Positions 60,562 to 64,000 of a DNA stretch of 64,000 bases are shown piece after piece. Under the pieces are notes generated by a model. The model was not told the origin of the DNA. It did no database searches and saw only the letters and a program-made list of their open reading frames with translations. Position 1 is the first letter of the stretch. Every line of letters starts with the position of its first letter. This DNA comes from JACMQW01 sp964536965 (GTDB lineage Bacteria; Bdellovibrionota; UBA1018): NCBI GenBank assembly GCA_964536965.1, contig CAZIAL010000001.1, forward strand, positions 124,001 through 188,000, read 5' to 3'. The translations under genes were made by a program, and so were the position numbers.

Positions 60562-60835
60562 AAGGACCCCCTCTGAAAAGTGTACCATGGAGAGATAAGC
60601 TGTTGATTTAATTGGAGGAGGTCCCGGGGGCCGGAGGAAGAAACTCCGACCTCCCGGGAGCGACAGCGAAGATTTAGCGAAGAACTAAATCCTGATGTGA
60701 TCCTTAGTTCACCATGCCCAACCCGTCATAGCGAACTCCATCTCCGGATTAATTTTGGACCTTCCACAATTCCAATGGTTTAACGCACTAAAAAGAAGAT
60801 TTGCGGCGCACTAGACGCGGACTAAGCTAGGGGTA
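60562..60835. other. Non-coding stretch with hairpins between divergent genes
   Basis: Upstream of the small secreted-protein gene (minus) and the Nif3-like gene (plus), no frame looks coding. GATTTAG-N7-CTAAATC (60671-60691) is a perfect 7-bp inverted repeat. The preceding GC-rich block (60615-60660) holds several complementary runs (TCCCGGG/CCCGGGA, CGGAG/CTCCG). An operator, a leader or a small RNA is possible. Confidence 0.4.
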
Positions 60836-61996
60836 ATGACGGTTAAAAAACGCGCTGCGTCTAGAAAATCCCCTCCGGCATCCGTTTCTTCGATTCTGCG
60901 GGATCTCGAAGGGCGGACACCTTCGGGCACGGCGGCGAAGTGGGATAACGTCGGACTGCTCGTCGGCGAAGCTGGATCGCGACCGCTTCGCGGCGCCGTG
61001 ATCTCGATCGATCTGACGGAAGAATCGGTCCAGGTTGCCCAGCGACTCGGCTATCGCCTGATCGTGAATCACCATCCCTGCATTTTTCCGAAGTCGAAAG
61101 GCCTCGGTTGCGTGACCTCTGAAGGCGCCTCGAAGGTCGTCTTCGCCGCCGCGAAAGCGGGAATCTCGGTCATCTCCACCCATACGAACTTTGATCAGTG
61201 CGCGATGGAAGTTCCGGAGTTCGTATCGAACACACTCGGCTTCAAACCCGTGGGACGACTTTTCGACGGAGAGGAAGGGATACTTACGAAACTCGTGGTT
61301 TTCGTCCCGAAGACGCACGCCGGGCAAGTCCGCGACGCGATCTGCGCGGCGGGTGCGGGAAAGATCGGGCGTTACGACCACTGCAGTTTTTCCACCGAGG
61401 GCGTGGGCACTTTTCGCGGCGACGGAGGAACGAAGCCATTTTTCGGGCAGCCCGGCCGGCTCGAGAGCGCGCAGGAGGTTCGCCTGGAGACCATCCTTCC
61501 GCGCGGCTTGAAAAAGCGGGTTCTCCGAGCCCTTCGGGAGTCACATCCCTACGAGGAAATCGCCTACGACCTGTACCGGGTGGAGCAGCCCGCTTCGGCT
61601 CTAGGCCTCGTCTCGGGCCTCGGGTACGGTGTTTACGGCGACTTCGCGAAGCCTATTCCGTTCGAAACCCTCGTTTCACGAGTGCGGAAGGCCTTCGGAA
61701 TCCGCGGATTCCTGCAAACGGATCCGGCACCTAAACAATTGAAACGCATCGGATTTGTGGCCGGAAAAGGAGCGTCGTTCGTGCATTCGGCCCGGTCGCT
61801 TGGCTGCGATCTTTTCATTACGGGCGAAGCAGGTTATCACACCGCCCGTGAGGCCGTTAGCTCCGGGCTGGGCGTGATGGAAATCGGTCACCGCGAAAGC
61901 GAGATCTTTTTCCTCCGCACGATGGAGCGGTGGTGCCGCGAGTGGGGAATCTCCGCAAAGGTTCTGAACACTCCGGTCCAGTCGGTACGGACTTAA
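60836..61996 (+). CDS. Nif3-like dinuclear metal-centre protein (GTP cyclohydrolase 1 type 2 homolog)
   Basis: The 386-residue protein has the Nif3/YbgI fold with its two-metal site residues. These appear in NHHPCIFPKSKG (family THHPxxF), STHTNFDQCAMEV and near the C-terminus GHRESEIFFL. The long form carries the PII-like insert domain in the middle (TKLVVFVPKTHAGQVRDAICAAGAGKIGRYDHCSF). The biochemical role is unresolved for the family. The ATG at 60836 is preceded by AGGGGTA. It lies 78 bp upstream of rnpB. Confidence 0.93.
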   Translation: MTVKKRAASRKSPPASVSSILRDLEGRTPSGTAAKWDNVGLLVGEAGSRPLRGAVISIDLTEESVQVAQRLGYRLIVNHHPCIFPKSKGLGCVTSEGASKVVFAAAKAGISVISTHTNFDQCAMEVPEFVSNTLGFKPVGRLFDGEEGILTKLVVFVPKTHAGQVRDAICAAGAGKIGRYDHCSFSTEGVGTFRGDGGTKPFFGQPGRLESAQEVRLETILPRGLKKRVLRALRESHPYEEIAYDLYRVEQPASALGLVSGLGYGVYGDFAKPIPFETLVSRVRKAFGIRGFLQTDPAPKQLKRIGFVAGKGASFVHSARSLGCDLFITGEAGYHTAREAVSSGLGVMEIGHRESEIFFLRTMERWCREWGISAKVLNTPVQSVRT

Positions 61997-62074
61997 AAGT
62001 TTAAACGCAGATTGAAAATTAAATAGGTTCGAATCAAGTCGGCTCCGGTTCACGCCGGGGCTAACGAGATTTTT

Positions 62075-62547
62075 CGCAGGACGGGCGATCGCTGGAAGCA
62101 ATACGCCCCGGAACGGAAGCAGGTGGGGATTCTCGCAAGGGAATCCTGGTCTGAACAGGTTTCGGGAAACGGTGTTTCGGGAGGAAAGTCCGGGCTCCGC
62201 AAGCAAAGGTACTGGTTAACGACCAGGGACGGGACTGGCGACGGTCACGTTACGGACAGTGCAACAGAAAACAAACCGCCATGCAGTTCAGAGATTGCCT
62301 CGAGCAATCGAAGCGCGGCACGGTAAGGGCGAAACGGTGGGGTAAGAGCCCACCGCGCTTCCAGCGATGGAAGTGGCACGGCAAACCCTACCTGGAGCAA
62401 GGCCAAATAGGGAGGCTCGGTCGGCTCGACCATCACGCCTCCGGGTAAGGCTGCTTGAATTCACGAGTAATCGTGCGTCTAGAGGAATGATCGCCTCCGC
62501 TTTGCCTTCGGGTGGGGCGAAGACAAAACCCGGCTTACAGTCCTGCG
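62075..62547 (+). ncRNA. rnpB: RNase P RNA (type A)
   Basis: The region contains the universal RNase P core: GAGGAAAGTCCGGGCTCC near 62180, GGGCGAAACGGTGGGGTAAGAG, and GAGCAAGGCCAAATAGGGAGGC. AAAACCCGGCTTAC lies near the 3' end. The P1 helix pairs CGCAGGAC (62075) with GTCCTGCG (62540-62547), and P2 pairs GGGCGATC with GATCGCC. About 473 nt is long for a type A RNA. A T-run follows P1 directly and would end transcription. Exact ends are set by the P1 pairing. Confidence 0.95.
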
Positions 62548-62603
62548 GAATTTTTTACCGGGATAAATCGGGCCCCGAAGGCTCGAGTAAAGGCGCGAAA
62601 AAA

Positions 62604-63784
62604 TCAGATCGAATCCAAAAACGCATCGATCAGTCGGCCGATCTCTGGACCATCGATCACATGGCTCAGGAACGGATTCCGCGCACGTTCCTTTAGCAGG
62701 TCTGCTTTCATAGCCGCGAGAGCGGAAGCAAAGCCGTCGGTAGGAGTGTTCACATGAAATTCGAATGAGATAGTGTTCAGTTGAGCATCCAGTTGAGTGA
62801 CCTGTTCATAGAATGCTTGTGAAGTGCGTGGCTGTCCTGGCAAACCGCCTAGAAAACTTAACCAAGCGGGGCTTTTGTCCAATTTTTTCCAGAATGTATT
62901 TTTTCCGAATTCCAGCGCAGTTTTGAGCTGTGACGAAGGCATGAAATTCACCCAGGTTTTCCCGGTCAAAAATTCATTAGCGAAGGCAGAAAAATAACCT
63001 CCAACAAGAGAGACGCTTTTTTCCGACTTTATGATGATTCGGCTTTCCTGAAGAACTTGCCAAAGTTGGGCGATCGCTTTCATTTGCTCGACGTTCCCTT
63101 GTTGCCAGTGTTCGTACCATTTTTCTGCGAGACGACGCGTGCGTTGAGCAGTTTCTGGGTCAGCGAGAAAGGGGAGGTGAGAGGTCAGGTCGTGATCGTT
63201 CCCAAGAATGACGTACCTTTCCTTCGAGAGCGCAAAATAGAGAGGGTCTTGGATGAAGCCTGTTTCCGTATTGATCAGTTTGGAACTGGGAATTTTTACC
63301 TGCACCGATTGAATGATTGAATATAGTTCCGAAGATGGATCAGTTCTAAGCTTCTCTAAATCGTCAAACCAGACGATGCGGAAACCATCGCCAAGGAATT
63401 GCTCAGACCAATCTTTGATATCATCGCGAGTGGTGGTTGGATTTTCATAAAGGAGACGATGCAAGATGTCTCCTCCGGGGCTCGACTTGATAAAATCTCC
63501 CATCAAAGCGCGCTGCGCGTCTGGAATATAGGTTTCGTGCACCGGGGTCGACGTTTGACTATGAACCTCCAACCGGAGTCTTTTCATCGTGGCACGGTAA
63601 ACGACGGATTCCTTCGATTCGCGAAAATTTGGCGTGGATTCGAACGCGACAGGCGGGTTCAAAAATACGCGGCACGAAAAAAATTGTTCCGTGCAAACTG
63701 TTTTAGGTAGTTCCACGGACCGGCTTCCGCCGAAATAGGCGTCGCGATCAGGAGAAAAACGACGATGGATCGTATGGCTGCCAC
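62604..63784 (-). pseudogene. Secreted protein of unknown function, frame broken at a 7-base homopolymer
   Basis: The long frame (62604-63716, 370 codons) has no signal peptide and starts awkwardly at a GTG. One base out of frame upstream, a GTG at 63784 starts a perfect signal peptide (IRSIVVFLLIATPISAEAG-PW) that runs 30 residues further and hits a stop after RAAYF. Adding one base to the run of seven As at 63677-63683 (Ts on the coding strand) joins the two frames into one secreted protein of about 390 residues. It is either a sequencing/assembly error or a real inactivating or phase-variable frameshift. Lower GC than the neighbours suggests acquisition. No domain is recognised. Confidence 0.6.
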
Positions 63785-63827
63785 CTATGGCTTTTCGGCG
63801 ACCTTGGATTCTGTCTTGAACGAATTC

Positions 63828-64000
63828 TTACGATTTGACGTCAGCCGCTCCCCGCGAATGATCCAGATCCCGTGTCAAAAATCGCCATTCGCTTGGCGAG
63901 ACAAAACGAAAATTATCCTCAGGATCGGCTGGGACCGCCTTGGGTGAACTATGGGGCGTGGAACATATCGGGACCGCGCTTTCGGCGCCGAAAACTGCGA
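63828..64000 (-). CDS. C-terminal end of a gene cut by the window edge
   Basis: A frame open to the right edge ends with TAA at 63828-63830 and encodes at least 56 residues, including PADPEDNFRFVSPSEWRF and ending DVKS. The acidic, Pro/Ser-containing sequence reads more like protein than the other frames. It would lie 43 bp upstream of the frameshifted gene on the same strand. No family can be assigned. Confidence 0.35.
   Translation of the reverse strand, partial: AVFGAESAVPICSTPHSSPKAVPADPEDNFRFVSPSEWRFLTRDLDHSRGAADVKS

Noticed and set aside
63765..63947. 60-codon plus-strand frame near the right edge
   Set aside because: No ribosome binding site, and it overlaps the signal-peptide start and the partial minus-strand gene, both of which read better as protein.
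1..64000. CRISPR arrays, insertion sequences, rRNA genes
   Set aside because: No direct-repeat/spacer pattern, transposase or rRNA signature was seen. The only regular repeat array is the coding 21-bp repeat at 50407-50675.

Overview
The window is a 64 kb piece of a GC-rich (about 60% by eye), gene-dense Gram-negative chromosome. Signal peptides, lipoboxes, outer-membrane beta-barrel candidates, a TolC/RND pair and a type A RNase P RNA all point to a diderm proteobacterium. The many small secreted proteins and lipoproteins of no recognised family, two sigma-54-type promoters and no phage or IS genes inside the window suggest a Bdellovibrionota or former deltaproteobacterial lineage. That placement is an inference. 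A run of 100 Ns at 50549-50648 shows this is a draft assembly.

Left edge (1-900): the N-terminal part of a tyrosine-recombinase-like integrase points away from a tRNA-Thr(CGU) gene, as at one end of an integrated element lying to the left. 1067-2693: Nudix hydrolase, cyclophilin and HU. 2712-10360: lipoproteins and secreted proteins, acetyl-CoA synthetase, a GNAT acetyltransferase and an Hsp70-like protein. 10392-16863: a leucine/isovalerate-type catabolic block. It has the methylcrotonyl-CoA carboxylase beta subunit, methylglutaconyl-CoA hydratase, a biotin carboxylase and its biotin carrier encoded as separate overlapping genes, HMG-CoA lyase and a PlsC acyltransferase. Together these take 3-methylcrotonyl-CoA to acetoacetate and acetyl-CoA.

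16864-24130: a purine permease, envelope proteins, a lipoprotein translationally coupled to a secreted LPMO-like copper protein, a DTW-domain tRNA modification enzyme and a ChaN-like protein. 24140-32554: arginine biosynthesis, with argC-argJ-argB-argF-argR on one strand and argG and argH divergent from it. ArgR-type operator half-sites lie between argC and argG, and a long structured inverted repeat precedes argH. No argD is in the window.

32551-45482: small secreted proteins, OsmC, pirin and TauE/SafE. Then comes a CREST-type (ceramidase-like) membrane hydrolase directly followed by a sphingosine-1-phosphate-lyase-like PLP enzyme. A signalling-flavoured group follows (PilZ, STAS-like/coiled coil, CBS, HDOD-like, ferredoxin), then a SWIM-SNF2 helicase. 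45612-53280: a four-gene envelope operon, and a low-complexity secreted protein with a collapsed 21-bp tandem repeat and a strong sigma-54-type promoter. Two TPR or helical-repeat proteins complete this stretch. 53240-60561: an RND pump and TolC without an adaptor gene, a beta-barrel candidate, an M1-like metallopeptidase and a small secreted protein. 60836-64000: a Nif3-like protein, RNase P RNA, a frameshifted lower-GC secreted protein and a partial gene at the edge.

The strongest candidate for an under-described system is the CREST hydrolase plus S1P-lyase pair (37553-39623). Next are the argH leader structure, the sigma-54-driven tandem-repeat protein and the LPMO-like/lipoprotein pair.
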